Below, piece by piece: positions 44,467-53,508 of a stretch of DNA of 64,000 nt. The stretch lies in contig CAZSSM010000003.1 of the NCBI GenBank assembly GCA_964609385.1, forward strand, positions 62,001 through 126,000. Reading direction: 5' to 3'. Position 1 is the first letter of the stretch. Every line of letters begins with the position of its first letter. The notes below the pieces were generated by a model. That model saw only the letters and a list, made by a program, of their open reading frames with translations, was not told the DNA's origin and did no database searches. This DNA is from CAZSSM01 sp964609385 (GTDB lineage Bacteria; Planctomycetota; Planctomycetia; Isosphaerales; Isosphaeraceae). The position numbers were made by a program, and so were the translations under genes.

Positions 44467-47112
44467 TCAGGCGGCGATTGCGGTCCGACGACCTCGACGG
44501 AGGAGCGCCAGGCCGATGACCACGCCTCCGATTCCCAGCATCACGACCGTCGATGGCTCGGGGATCGCCGCCGCCTCCAGGAAGGTCACCTCGACGCGAT
44601 CCTCGAGGTAGGCGATCGCATAAAAGTCGGTAGCGTCCTGGCCTTCGAACAGGAGGGTGCCGAACTCGCCGATGACCTCGTCGGCGAAAAGGATCGAGGC
44701 GGTCTGGCCGATCGTCGGGAAGAAGTCGCCGAACCGGAGGATGTTGAGCGTGCCGGTCAGGGTTGCGGTCCCGTCGACGTCGAGCAAGTCGATCTCGATC
44801 CCTTCGAGGACCCCGCCCAGCTCGATCTCGAGGATCCCCGAATCGAGTTGCTCGAAATCGCCCGCGATTTCAAGCGTCCCCGGCGAGGCGCCCGGCGCGA
44901 GCAATCCGCCGTTGGTCAGCGTCGGGAGCTGGCCGAGCCCCTGGAGCATCCCGCCTTGGACTTCGATGTTGGCGGCGATCAACGTGCCATCGACGATCGT
45001 CGTGCCGTCGATCTGGAAGTAGGTGCCCGTCCCGCCTTCGCCGACGGTCAAGGCGCTGCCGGTCCCGATCTCCAAAGCCCCCGAGTTGGTCAGATCGCTG
45101 TCGACCTCCATCGCGAACTCCTCGAGCAGTTGCAGCGAGCCCTCGTTGAGGCTGAGCATCGAGAGGATGTTGGCGTTCCCGCTGGCTGTGATCTGGGCGT
45201 CGGGACCGCTCATGATGATGTCGGCGCGGTTGGTCTCCAGTTCGACGTTCGAGCCCAGGAAGGCGAGGCGGCCATTGTTTACCTGATAGACACCATCGGT
45301 CAGGACGGTGTTGTCTTCGGAGAGGTTGGTGAACCGTTGGCGGTTTGCAGCTCCACTGCTGACCAAGACGTTCATTCGGCCACCGGACTCGACTAACAGT
45401 GTGCCTTCGTTGGTGAAGGTGTCGTTGCTGTTGGCCTCGATGGCCAAGGTCTCACCATCACCGGCGCCCAGGGTGCCCTGGTTGACGACCGTGTCGAAGT
45501 TACGGATCCGACCGTCACCTTGAATCGTATGCTCGGCGCCGTTGACGAAGTCCCCGCTGATCTGGACGTTGTTGCTGAGGTTCACCTGACCGTTGCCCTG
45601 GAGTTGCAGGTTGTCATCCAAGGCCCGGAATCCGGCGGAGCCGACGTCGATCGTCCCATTGTTGGTGACGGTTCCTCCGAGGTTGAAGAGCGATCCACCG
45701 GCGTTCTTGCTCATCTGTCCTTCGTTGGTGACGTTCTTCAACGTGGCAAAGTTGCCGATGATGACCTCGCCGGTGCCCTCGGTAACGATCGTCCCGCCCT
45801 CGACAACGGCCCCGCCCTGCGCGATGGTGAGCGTGCCGCCGTCGAGGGCGCCGATGACTCCGTCGGTATTGTCTAGGTTCATCTGACCACCACCGGCAAC
45901 CATCCGCAGGTCGCCCTCAGCGAGGATCTGGCCGTCGTTGTCGACGTCGATCCGCGTGATGATTCCCTCACCCCGGACGCGTAGATTCTGGTTCGTGTTG
46001 ACCAAGGTGTCTTGGACGTTGTCACTGCGCTCGCTCTCGATGGTCCCGTTGTCGTTCTCGAAGGTGAGCGTGCCGTTGCCGCCGACGGTGACGCGACCTT
46101 CAATCTCAAGACCATCGCGAATGACGATGTTGCCGTTGTTGGTGAAGGTGCCGTTGCCCGAGAGGTCGCCGCGATCACCGACGAGCGTGCCGCCGGCCTC
46201 AATCTCCGCGCTCAGCAGGGTCCCATTACTTTCAAGCTGGACGATTCCTCCTTCGGTCTCAGCGGTCGTGCCACCGACATGGATGTTGTCCAAGCGGCCA
46301 CTTTGGAGCCGGAACAGGCCGCCGTTAATCGACTCGGCCATCCCGCCGTTGACCTCAAAGCGATTGACGAACAGCTCGCCCCCGTTCGCGCTGAGCAAGC
46401 CGTCAGTGTTGTCCAGGGACGGATCGCCAGTGCCCGACCTCCCCAAGACCAGACGACCACGCTGATCGCCGCTGGCGATCGCCTGGATCACCCCGCTGTT
46501 GGAACTACCGCTGAAGAAGCCTGTGATCAGGCCGCCAGGATCATTGCCCAATAGGGTCCCGTTGTTGTTGAGCACGGTGTTGCTGATCGTCGCGCTGCCG
46601 TTGATGATGCTGTTGTTAATCGACAGGATTGATTCGGTCCCGTTGCCGGTAATATCGACGCTGGAGTCCAAGGTCTCGATCAAACCCCCGTTGATGTTAA
46701 GGCGTTCGTCAAACCGAAAGTTGCTGAATTGTTGCATGCGGATCGACCCCCCGCTCATCGTGATCGCGGCACCCAGTCCATCAAAGATAATGGATGCTGA
46801 TTGTCCGCTTCCCGGGACACCGTTTCCCGGGTTGCCGATCATATCGAGCTGGCCGCCGCCGTTGACGTTGAGGCTGGCCGCAAGCGTTGTTTCCCGCTTG
46901 ACAACGCGCCGACCACTGATGACCACGTTTGAAGCTGCACTATTGGGAACTTCCTGGTTGTCCCAGTTGGCGTTGTCCTCGAAGCGGCCCCCGTTGGGTC
47001 CGATGTAATTCTGGCCCGAGGCGTCTTCAATGCTCCAAGCCAACAAGACGAAGACGATCACGACAGCGCCGACACGTCCCGTCAATAGAGTCAATTTGTT
47101 TGCGATGTTCAT
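44467..47112 (-). CDS. PEP-CTERM exported protein with autotransporter-like beta-helix repeats
   Basis: The 881-residue product starts with a signal peptide (MNIANKLTLLTGRVGAVVIV, then hydrophobic residues to about 34) and has a long passenger of repeated Asn/Gly/Thr-rich strands (N-N-G-T, G-G-T-L patterns) typical of right-handed beta-helix surface proteins. It ends with a PEP-CTERM sorting signal: IPEPSTVVMLGIGGVV, a hydrophobic stretch and RRGRR. PEP-CTERM proteins are cut by an exosortase and anchored or released with exopolysaccharide. I chose ATG 47112 because it begins the signal peptide and has AGGA eight bases upstream. A divergent ECF sigma gene lies upstream. Confidence 0.9.
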   Translation of the reverse strand: MNIANKLTLLTGRVGAVVIVFVLLAWSIEDASGQNYIGPNGGRFEDNANWDNQEVPNSAASNVVISGRRVVKRETTLAASLNVNGGGQLDMIGNPGNGVPGSGQSASIIFDGLGAAITMSGGSIRMQQFSNFRFDERLNINGGLIETLDSSVDITGNGTESILSINNSIINGSATISNTVLNNNGTLLGNDPGGLITGFFSGSSNSGVIQAIASGDQRGRLVLGRSGTGDPSLDNTDGLLSANGGELFVNRFEVNGGMAESINGGLFRLQSGRLDNIHVGGTTAETEGGIVQLESNGTLLSAEIEAGGTLVGDRGDLSGNGTFTNNGNIVIRDGLEIEGRVTVGGNGTLTFENDNGTIESERSDNVQDTLVNTNQNLRVRGEGIITRIDVDNDGQILAEGDLRMVAGGGQMNLDNTDGVIGALDGGTLTIAQGGAVVEGGTIVTEGTGEVIIGNFATLKNVTNEGQMSKNAGGSLFNLGGTVTNNGTIDVGSAGFRALDDNLQLQGNGQVNLSNNVQISGDFVNGAEHTIQGDGRIRNFDTVVNQGTLGAGDGETLAIEANSNDTFTNEGTLLVESGGRMNVLVSSGAANRQRFTNLSEDNTVLTDGVYQVNNGRLAFLGSNVELETNRADIIMSGPDAQITASGNANILSMLSLNEGSLQLLEEFAMEVDSDLTNSGALEIGTGSALTVGEGGTGTYFQIDGTTIVDGTLIAANIEVQGGMLQGLGQLPTLTNGGLLAPGASPGTLEIAGDFEQLDSGILEIELGGVLEGIEIDLLDVDGTATLTGTLNILRFGDFFPTIGQTASILFADEVIGEFGTLLFEGQDATDFYAIAYLEDRVEVTFLEAAAIPEPSTVVMLGIGGVVIGLALLRRGRRTAIAA

Positions 47113-47643
47113 GAGTCCGGTCCTGTTTCCGCGAGTCGTTGTGGTTCCATTGCGGAGGGAAACGTCGCGGGTCATCGGTGTCGTGACGACCCGAAGGAGC
47201 GTTGTCCCTCGCGTGGCGATCCGCTCCTCGTGAGCAGAATCCCGGGATCGTGGGGAAACCTTACAGTGATCCTCCGATTTCTTCGGACGGGAATGCCCCA
47301 ACGAACTTGTGTCGACATAGCAAGAGGAATCCGAACGCCCGTGAGGACGATCGACCCGGGATGAAGGGTCGAAAACGGGCGAACAACGCCGTATCTCATC
47401 CAAGCCCAACGGTTGTGGAGGGGCACGGGTCACGTTGGCGCGCGGTCGGCATACCTTCTTAAGAGGTATCGATCGGCCCGCTGAGGTTGGCATCACGCTG
47501 GCATCCAGCGACCTTTGGAGCGCTAGTCGTTAATAGTGCATATCGACACATCGACGAGACTCTCGACGTTGGCGTGGCGCGGTGCGATCTGGTTCAATAA
47601 CATGGTCTCGGGCGATAGGCGCCCGGCCGGGAGACGCGACCGG
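47113..47643. other. Divergent region between the PEP-CTERM and ECF sigma genes
   Basis: About 530 bp. Apart from the inverted repeat at 47451-47469, nothing clear is visible. The sigma frame is open from 47536, but its first 36 codons lack support, so part of this region may be coding. Confidence 0.4.
47451..47469. repeat. Short inverted repeat upstream of the ECF sigma gene
   Basis: ATACCT (47451-47456) and AGGTAT (47464-47469) form 6-base inverted arms around a TCTTAAG centre. It lies about 175 bp before the preferred sigma start and could bind a dimeric regulator of either divergent gene. Not seen elsewhere by eye. Confidence 0.3.
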
Positions 47644-48324
47644 ATGAGCGAAGCGAGCCCCCTTGAATTACCGAATGGGCCGGAACGAGACCGGTCTCTG
47701 GGCCGGGTTTCGCCAACACAGACCCAAACTCAGACCAGTGTGAGCCTACTAGAGCGTCTTCGTCGCGAGTCATGGGACGAGTCGAGCTGGCAGATCCTCG
47801 CGCTCCATTACGGCGGCAAGATCCGGGCCTGGTGCCTCCAGCGCGGCCTGCAACCCAACGACGCCGACGATGTGGCCCAGGACGTCCTCTTGATCGTCGC
47901 GCGTCGGATCCGCGACTTCGACCGCCGCGGTCGGGGGAGCTTCCGTGCTTGGCTCCGGACGATCGCCTACCGGACCTGGTGCGACTATTTGGCTCGCGAG
48001 TCGCGCGGCGCGACCGGCACGGGCGACACTGGTGTGCATCGCGAACTCCACTCGGTGGCCGCACGCGACGACTTCCTCCAAGTCTTCTGCGACGAATGTG
48101 ACCGCGAACTGCTCCAGATGGCTATGCGGCGGGTCCGGGACCGGGTCCAACCGCGGACCTGGGAGGCGTTCCGGCTGACTGCCCTGGAGGAAACCACGGG
48201 CGCCGAGGCGGCCCGACGTGTCGGGATCAGCGTCGCCTCCGTCTTCGTGGCTCGGCATCGTGTCCAAGCCTTGATCCGTCGCGAGATCGACCGGCTCGAC
48301 GACGAACTGGTCGCCCCCGCCTAA
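47644..48324 (+). CDS. ECF-type RNA polymerase sigma factor
   Basis: The 226-residue product (from ATG 47644, GGAG about 10 bases upstream) has region 2 (WQILALHYGGKIRAWCLQRG, DADDVAQDVLLIVARRI, FRAWLRTIAYRTW) at about 45-115 and region 4 (VRDRVQPRTWEAFRLTAL, AEAARRVGISVASVFVARHR) at about 150-210. In-frame starts at 47536 and 47602 exist. No anti-sigma gene is adjacent; the next gene encodes an FG-GAP protein 43 bp away, which may be its regulon member or simple neighbour. Planctomycetes use many such sigma factors for surface genes. Confidence 0.88.
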   Translation: MSEASPLELPNGPERDRSLGRVSPTQTQTQTSVSLLERLRRESWDESSWQILALHYGGKIRAWCLQRGLQPNDADDVAQDVLLIVARRIRDFDRRGRGSFRAWLRTIAYRTWCDYLARESRGATGTGDTGVHRELHSVAARDDFLQVFCDECDRELLQMAMRRVRDRVQPRTWEAFRLTALEETTGAEAARRVGISVASVFVARHRVQALIRREIDRLDDELVAPA

Positions 48325-48366
48325 TACAGATCCGATACGCGACACTCAATCGATCGGGATCGACCT

Positions 48367-49638
48367 ATGACGAAATCACGAGTAAATCCAACGACGCGAT
48401 TCGGGCTCGTCCTCTTGATCCTCCAAGGGTTTTTCATCGTCAACATTCCTCACGCGATGGCCAGCGCATCGGTGATGGACACGACCGACCGAGAGTTTTG
48501 GATCCGCCATACCATCGACAGGTCGTCCCAAGGCGCAGATGGAGTCCGCCTGGGCGACCTGCTTGGCGACGGTCGCCTGACGATCGCGACCGGCTGGGAA
48601 GAGGGGGGGCAGGTTCGCTTAGCGTTGCATCCCGGTGTCAGGTCGGTCCACGACCCCTGGCTGAGCGTCACCGTCGGCGCGGTCCGGCATGTCGAAGATG
48701 CCTGGCTGGTCGATCTTGATGGCGACGGCCGCGTCGAGATCATCAGCGCCGCCGAAGGGTCGACCCGCTCGTTGTTCGTCCATGAGCGTAGTGGTCCGGA
48801 CTCGGAGTGGAATCAGGGAGGATCGTGGTCAACTCGACCCATTTCAGTAAGTGTTTCAACGCAGATGTGGATGTATGGGATCGCCGTCGACCTGGATGGC
48901 GATGGAGCGGTCGAGTTGGTCGCCGCCGGCAAGGGACCCAACGCATCGCTAGGATGGTTTGGTCAAGATCGCGGTTCTTCCCTCGGTCGCTACGTACCGG
49001 TTCGTCCGGTCGGCTGGATCATGACGATCGCCGCCCACGACTTCGATGACGATGGCGACCCTGACCTCTTCTTCAGCGACCGCAAAGGAGACCGCCGTGG
49101 GGTCGGCTGGATGGAGAACCCCGGGCCGGATCGGCTGGCCGATCCAGACGCCTGGCGCGAGCACCGGCTGGGTGGTGAGGACTCCGAGGTCATGTTCGCC
49201 CGCTTGATTGATCTCAACGACGACGGCCGACTCGACGTACTCGCTGCGGCAAAACCACGCACAGTCCTCGGCTTCCTTCAGAGTGGTTCGGGTTGGCAGG
49301 CCTGGCGGCAGACGTTTCCCGACCGGTTCGGTACGGCCAAGGCGGTCGACGCCGCCGATCTCGACGGCGACGGGGACCTAGAAATAATCTTCACCTGCGA
49401 AGGGGCCACGGACGATCGCTCCGGGGTCGGACTGATTCCGCTCCGAGGACCTGTCAGCTCGCAGGATGTCTTCGATAACCGATCCGTCTCGGTCTCCGGA
49501 CCGGAGGGAATCAAGTTTGATCGCATCGAGTTGGTCGATCTCGACGATGACGGCGACCTCGACATCCTCACCTGTGAGGAACGCACAAACCTCGGGGTTA
49601 TTTGGTATGAAAACCCCCGATTCTCGAACCCTAAGTAG
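48367..49638 (+). CDS. Exported FG-GAP/VCBS repeat protein
   Basis: The 423-residue product has a signal peptide (FGLVLLILQGFFIVNIPHAMAS, cut near 35) and at least four repeats with the calcium-binding pattern DLDGDGxVEI: VDLDGDGRVEII, VDLDGDGAVELV, HDFDDDGDPDLF, LNDDGRLDVL, DLDGDGDLEI and LDDDGDLDI. Such repeats fold as beta-propellers in secreted or surface-bound proteins, often in polysaccharide binding. No enzyme domain is visible. The gene follows the ECF sigma gene closely and ends in a short C-terminal WYENPRF strand. A minus-strand frame overlaps its last 260 bp, but I regard that frame as doubtful. Confidence 0.88.
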   Translation: MTKSRVNPTTRFGLVLLILQGFFIVNIPHAMASASVMDTTDREFWIRHTIDRSSQGADGVRLGDLLGDGRLTIATGWEEGGQVRLALHPGVRSVHDPWLSVTVGAVRHVEDAWLVDLDGDGRVEIISAAEGSTRSLFVHERSGPDSEWNQGGSWSTRPISVSVSTQMWMYGIAVDLDGDGAVELVAAGKGPNASLGWFGQDRGSSLGRYVPVRPVGWIMTIAAHDFDDDGDPDLFFSDRKGDRRGVGWMENPGPDRLADPDAWREHRLGGEDSEVMFARLIDLNDDGRLDVLAAAKPRTVLGFLQSGSGWQAWRQTFPDRFGTAKAVDAADLDGDGDLEIIFTCEGATDDRSGVGLIPLRGPVSSQDVFDNRSVSVSGPEGIKFDRIELVDLDDDGDLDILTCEERTNLGVIWYENPRFSNPK

Positions 49639-49971
49639 TTTCTTGTAAAGATTGCAAGGCGGAGAACGAGAGCCACTCCTGATGACTCCACATCCACGGT
49701 TTCTGATGACGGTTGGTCTCGCGGAATCGCTCCGGAAACGACGTGTTGACCGTCCGGCTGACCATGGAGCGGCGCAAACCTCCAACAAGCCCAGCACCAT
49801 TCCGAAGACCAGACCAATCACCAGCCCGACGATCCGACCGGACTGACAGAGCTTGGAGACCGTCGCATAGTCAGGATGTACCGGATCGGCGATCCATGGC
49901 ATCGTCGAATGTCCGATCAAGCCCGATTCGGGCAGGACAAACCCCAGAAGACCTCGCAACGGTCGCCTCAT
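49378..49971 (-). CDS. Doubtful small membrane protein, possibly C-terminal half of a frameshifted gene
   Basis: From ATG 49971 the frame encodes MRRPLRGLLGFVLPESG, then a clear transmembrane-like segment (IVGLVIGLVFGMVLGLLEV) near residues 44-62. After about residue 75 the sequence is Arg/Ser-rich and overlaps the end of the FG-GAP gene by 260 bp, so the true stop may lie earlier through a frameshift. It could be a real short membrane protein or one half of a broken gene. Confidence 0.3.
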   Translation of the reverse strand: MRRPLRGLLGFVLPESGLIGHSTMPWIADPVHPDYATVSKLCQSGRIVGLVIGLVFGMVLGLLEVCAAPWSAGRSTRRFRSDSARPTVIRNRGCGVIRSGSRSPPCNLYKKLLRVRESGVFIPNNPEVCAFLTGEDVEVAVIVEIDQLDAIKLDSLRSGDRDGSVIEDILRADRSSERNQSDPGAIVRGPFAGEDYF

Positions 49972-50231
49972 AGCCGGCGTCTCTACTGATGGTGATTCGA
50001 GCGAGCCAATCCGGATCGGTCTGGCCCTTGACGCTGCCGACCAGTTCGGTGATAACCTGCTGGCCCTGCGTCTCAAACACCACCATTGTGTATTATTGAT
50101 CTTTTGTTGACTTGTTTGCAGATTGACGCCGGAGGGAGGATCGATCTCCTCCGGCGGTTTCAGGATGTTCATCTCACGAATACCCTTGAGTTGAACAAAA
50201 CAAGTCGTTGATACGATCGACCTCAACGAGC
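49639..50231. other. Region with two doubtful overlapping small minus-strand frames
   Basis: About 590 bp between the FG-GAP stop and the PEP-CTERM remnant. It holds the two small minus-strand frames listed separately (49871-50086 and 49378-49971). The rest shows no other gene, hairpin or repeat that I could support. Confidence 0.4.
49871..50086 (-). CDS. Doubtful small ORF, possibly N-terminal half of a frameshifted gene
   Basis: The 71-codon frame begins with natural-looking sequence (MVVFETQGQQVITELVGSVK and WLARITISRDAGYEATV) but becomes Arg/Asp/Ser-rich after codon 45, where the neighbouring frame becomes protein-like. Five bases before the ATG lies AATAAT, a near-consensus -10 box, so the message could be leaderless. 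Function unknown. Confidence 0.35.
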   Translation of the reverse strand: MVVFETQGQQVITELVGSVKGQTDPDWLARITISRDAGYEATVARSSGVCPARIGLDRTFDDAMDRRSGTS

Positions 50232-50735
50232 CTAGCGTCGGATAACCAGACCGGCAGCGCCCAGGACACCCAGGCCAAGCAGGGCGATCGAGGTAGGCTC
50301 GGGGACGGCGACGATCCGCCCGACCCCGTTGAACGAATAGGCCGGGTCGTCAATCACACCGCCCAAGGCGTCCTGGATGTAGTTGGAGAGGGCCTGCTGG
50401 TACGTGACTCCGACGCGGGTGAAGTCGATCCCATCCTCGATCCCGTTGCCGTTCCAGTCATAGCCATTATTGTCACCGAGCAGAAAGTCGATCGTGGCCA
50501 GGCCGATGGTGTCGTCGGCCTCACCGTCACCCCCACCGACGAACTCGCCGTTCTCAACGATTACGGTGCCGTCGTCGAGGATCAGGCTGATGATCCCGTC
50601 GCCGTTGGGCAGGTCAGGGTTCCACTCGATGGAGAAGCCGGAGATCTGGGCGAAGCGGCCGGTATCGCTGTTGGCAGTGTCTTTGGCACGCGAGACAGTG
50701 TTATGCTCACTGAGATAACAAAAATTCGGCCAAGA
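50232..50735 (-). pseudogene. PEP-CTERM protein remnant without a start codon
   Basis: On the minus strand the frame runs from just after a TAA at 50736-50738 to a TAG at 50232. It encodes about 167 residues: DTGRFAQISGFSIEWNP, several Gly/Asn/Asp-rich strands, and an end reading VPEPTSIALLGLGVLG, hydrophobic, then IRR, a good PEP-CTERM sorting signal. No ATG, GTG or TTG lies in the first 20 codons, so the signal peptide and start are missing. It begins 18 bp after the AioA/IdrA-family stop. It may be a truncated gene or the tail of a lost surface protein. Confidence 0.6.
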
Positions 50736-50752
50736 TTAGATAAAGTCATGGT

Positions 50753-53431
50753 TCATGAGGAGGCATGTGGTCCGATATCTCGGCGCTGAAAGGAGAGAAA
50801 CTGCGGGTCGGTCTTGTACCGGGACGGGCCGAGCCGTCGGAGGGTGCCTTTGCCAAGTTTGAACCGATAGCGGCTGCTGATCGGGTCAGGGACGCGGTGG
50901 ATCAGGCTGTTTGCCGGATTTCCGGGGATCAGGAAGTACGTATACAGGACGCCGGGCATGACAGCCGGCGTGACCATGGCGATGGCGGTGATCGACGCGG
51001 AGGTCGTTCGGATGTGACCGTTGGCCTCGAGCCAGCCGAAGCCGAGCTGGTCGGGCCGGGTGGCGTGGAACCCACCGGTCTGGAACAGGATGTCGTTGCT
51101 GGCCAGTTCAACTCGGTCGCCGCTCTCGACTTGGTACGCCTCGGCATCTTTGGGGTGGATCTCGACAAAGTTCTCGGGCCAACGCCGATCGATGAACGGC
51201 TTGCGAGTCGCGTCGAAAGCCGACTGCCAGAACTCGTTGATCCGGCCAACGGTGACCCAGAATTCGCCAACCTCGTGATCAGGTTTGATCCGCTCATAGA
51301 AGTCGGCAAATAGTTCCCATGGGCTCTGGATCATCAAGCCCTTGCCGCTGTGCGTGCTGAAGGCAGTCAGCCACTTCGCGTGGGTCGTGGGTCCCTCCGG
51401 TGTACCAAGTTGGAGCGTCGAGTCGTGCAATCGGGTGGTACCAACCAGTTCCCCGTCCACATAGCGGATCGGGCATTGGATACCGGTCGTTCCCATGCCT
51501 CGGAGCAGTTCGTGGGCCGAGACGCCATCGCGACGCGCCTTCCAGACCAGCGGGTAATAGTCGAGGATCCCACCACGGCTGAACCGCGCGGCTTCCTCGA
51601 AAACGTCGTTGTCGGTGGTCCAGTCATATCCTTCGAAGCCCATGACGCGGGCGAACTGGGCGATGGCCCACCAATCGGGCTTGGCCTGACCCGGCGGGTC
51701 GGTGAACCGTCCATAAAGCCGGAGCCGACGCTCGCCGTTGCAGCGAGCTCCGTCATGCTCGCCCCAGCCGGCCGCCGGAAGCACGATGTCGGCCAGCTCG
51801 GTATTCAGCGGTTCGACCGGGTAGATATCGGAATCGACCAGGACCATCCCCCCCGAATCGACCCGTTGAATGAGGGTGGTGATGATCCGATCGACGTCCG
51901 GATCCGTCACCTGATGCGGGTTGCCGACGGTCTGGGCGCGGATCGTCTCAGCGAGGGCTTGGCTGGCGGCCATAGCACCGGTCCAGGTGGTCCCGATCAC
52001 CCAGGCGAACCGGACGCGACCCTGCTCGACCCAGCGGTCGAGGTCCAACTCGATCTTGCGACGACCGGGGAGTCGGCCCGGCGACTTGTCAATTGGGTAG
52101 GGCGCGGCGGCCATCCAACCACGCTGGTGTCCGCCCAAGCGACCGATGACACGTCCGGGGCGGTTGCCCGCGCCACAGAGGAATCCCAATCCGGCTAAGC
52201 TGGCCGTGTTGGCGTAGTTGTTCGACCAGTAGTTGCCCTTCTCGAAGGCGAAGCTGGTCTTCGGTCGAGGCCCGCCAGCGCCAGTCAGTGATGCCGCGGC
52301 ACGCTCGATCTGAGCACGAGGAATCCCCGTTTCGCGCTCGGCGAAATCGATCGAAGCCGGTTCGTAGTCGAGGAGCCAGGCTCGATAGTCGTCGAAACCC
52401 AGCGCACCGATCTTGCCCCACGTCGTCCGCCACTGCCAAGGGGTGTTACGGGTCCCCCGACCCATCCCCATGTCGATTTCCCAGGCGTTGGCGATGTGAC
52501 GGTCGAGGAACTCCTGATCCTGCCAACCTCGCTCGAGGATCAGACGGGCCAAGGCCAGTTGCAGGAGCGTGTCGGTGCCTGGCCGAATTTGGAGGAACAG
52601 GCCCCCGTGGGCCTCGGCGTAGGCGACTCCGGCGGTCCGTCGAGGCAGGACCATGATCAGGGTCGCCTCGGGCCGCATCATCGCCTCGGTGAAGACAACC
52701 GTCTTGGTCTCGAACGGATCGGTCCCCGAGATGAAGAGGACCTCCGCGCTGGCCCAGTCCTCATAGGACGGGCCGAACGTCTTCAGGCCGGCGTCGTCGA
52801 GCCCCGGGGTGTCGCTGCCCATCGAGGGCTTGTCGTGCTGCGAGAAAGCTGGCGTCTTGATTGACTCGAAGGCGAGTTTGGTGATCGCGTAGGTGTTCTC
52901 GAAAAATTCATACGAATACGTCTTCATCGCCCAGGCCGATTCACCATGCTGGGCCAAGACATGCCGGCTGACCTCGGCCATGACTCGGATGGCGGTCTCC
53001 CAATCGACGGGCTGGAGCCGACCACCGATTCGGATCTGGGGGTCGCGGAGCCGATCGCGCGTGGGTCGTTCAGGGTGATAGCTCTTTAGAGCGAGCGTTC
53101 CGCCACGGATCGAGTGATTGCCGCCAGGATTGACGACCTCGGCATCAACGTCAGGCACGATGACGACGTGGTGGTCACGGCCATCGATCCGAGTCAGGCT
53201 GTGCTGGTTGGGGCTGACCCAGTGGTCGTAAATGCCAGTCGGGAAGTCGACGCCAAACGCGTTGTCCGCCGCCAACGGTCCGCCTTCGGACCCGACCGGC
53301 CAAGTATAGGCCTTGTAGCCACAACCGACGATGCAGTAGGCACAGGCGGTCGTGACGACCTGCGCGTCGGGTGGCGGAAGCGGGACGCGGTCGGTGTCGA
53401 CGTCGAGTGTCTGAGGAGCAGTCGGCTTCAT
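50753..53431 (-). CDS. AioA/IdrA-family molybdopterin oxidoreductase (candidate iodate reductase large subunit)
   Basis: This 892-residue DMSO-reductase-superfamily enzyme should bind bis-MGD molybdenum. The N-terminal C30-x2-C33-x3-C37 (TTACAYCIVGCGYKAYTWPV) is the 3Fe-4S motif typical of AioA-type proteins, followed by RGGTLALKSYHPERP. Later parts (GRLGGHQRGW, NGERRLRLYGRFTDPPGQ, INEFWQSAFDATRKPFIDRR) also align with AioA. By hand alignment, AioA His195 and Glu203 correspond to Pro and Thr here, whereas Arg419 and His423 are kept. No Tat signal is present; it probably travels with the Rieske protein. Neighbours are a Rieske subunit and a di-haem peroxidase fusion, matching IdrABP1P2 content. 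The substrate is unproven. Confidence 0.85.
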   Translation of the reverse strand: MKPTAPQTLDVDTDRVPLPPPDAQVVTTACAYCIVGCGYKAYTWPVGSEGGPLAADNAFGVDFPTGIYDHWVSPNQHSLTRIDGRDHHVVIVPDVDAEVVNPGGNHSIRGGTLALKSYHPERPTRDRLRDPQIRIGGRLQPVDWETAIRVMAEVSRHVLAQHGESAWAMKTYSYEFFENTYAITKLAFESIKTPAFSQHDKPSMGSDTPGLDDAGLKTFGPSYEDWASAEVLFISGTDPFETKTVVFTEAMMRPEATLIMVLPRRTAGVAYAEAHGGLFLQIRPGTDTLLQLALARLILERGWQDQEFLDRHIANAWEIDMGMGRGTRNTPWQWRTTWGKIGALGFDDYRAWLLDYEPASIDFAERETGIPRAQIERAAASLTGAGGPRPKTSFAFEKGNYWSNNYANTASLAGLGFLCGAGNRPGRVIGRLGGHQRGWMAAAPYPIDKSPGRLPGRRKIELDLDRWVEQGRVRFAWVIGTTWTGAMAASQALAETIRAQTVGNPHQVTDPDVDRIITTLIQRVDSGGMVLVDSDIYPVEPLNTELADIVLPAAGWGEHDGARCNGERRLRLYGRFTDPPGQAKPDWWAIAQFARVMGFEGYDWTTDNDVFEEAARFSRGGILDYYPLVWKARRDGVSAHELLRGMGTTGIQCPIRYVDGELVGTTRLHDSTLQLGTPEGPTTHAKWLTAFSTHSGKGLMIQSPWELFADFYERIKPDHEVGEFWVTVGRINEFWQSAFDATRKPFIDRRWPENFVEIHPKDAEAYQVESGDRVELASNDILFQTGGFHATRPDQLGFGWLEANGHIRTTSASITAIAMVTPAVMPGVLYTYFLIPGNPANSLIHRVPDPISSRYRFKLGKGTLRRLGPSRYKTDPQFLSFQRRDIGPHASS

Positions 53432-53508
53432 GGGAGAAGATCGCCGATGAATTCGAGTACCGAAATGGACATGATTGATGTTGCTTCAAATTAAAAATGA
53501 CAAACAAA

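Noticed and set aside
44320..45396. Plus-strand frame over the PEP-CTERM gene
   Set aside because: It is antisense to the clear signal-peptide-to-PEP-CTERM frame and carries no recognisable domain.
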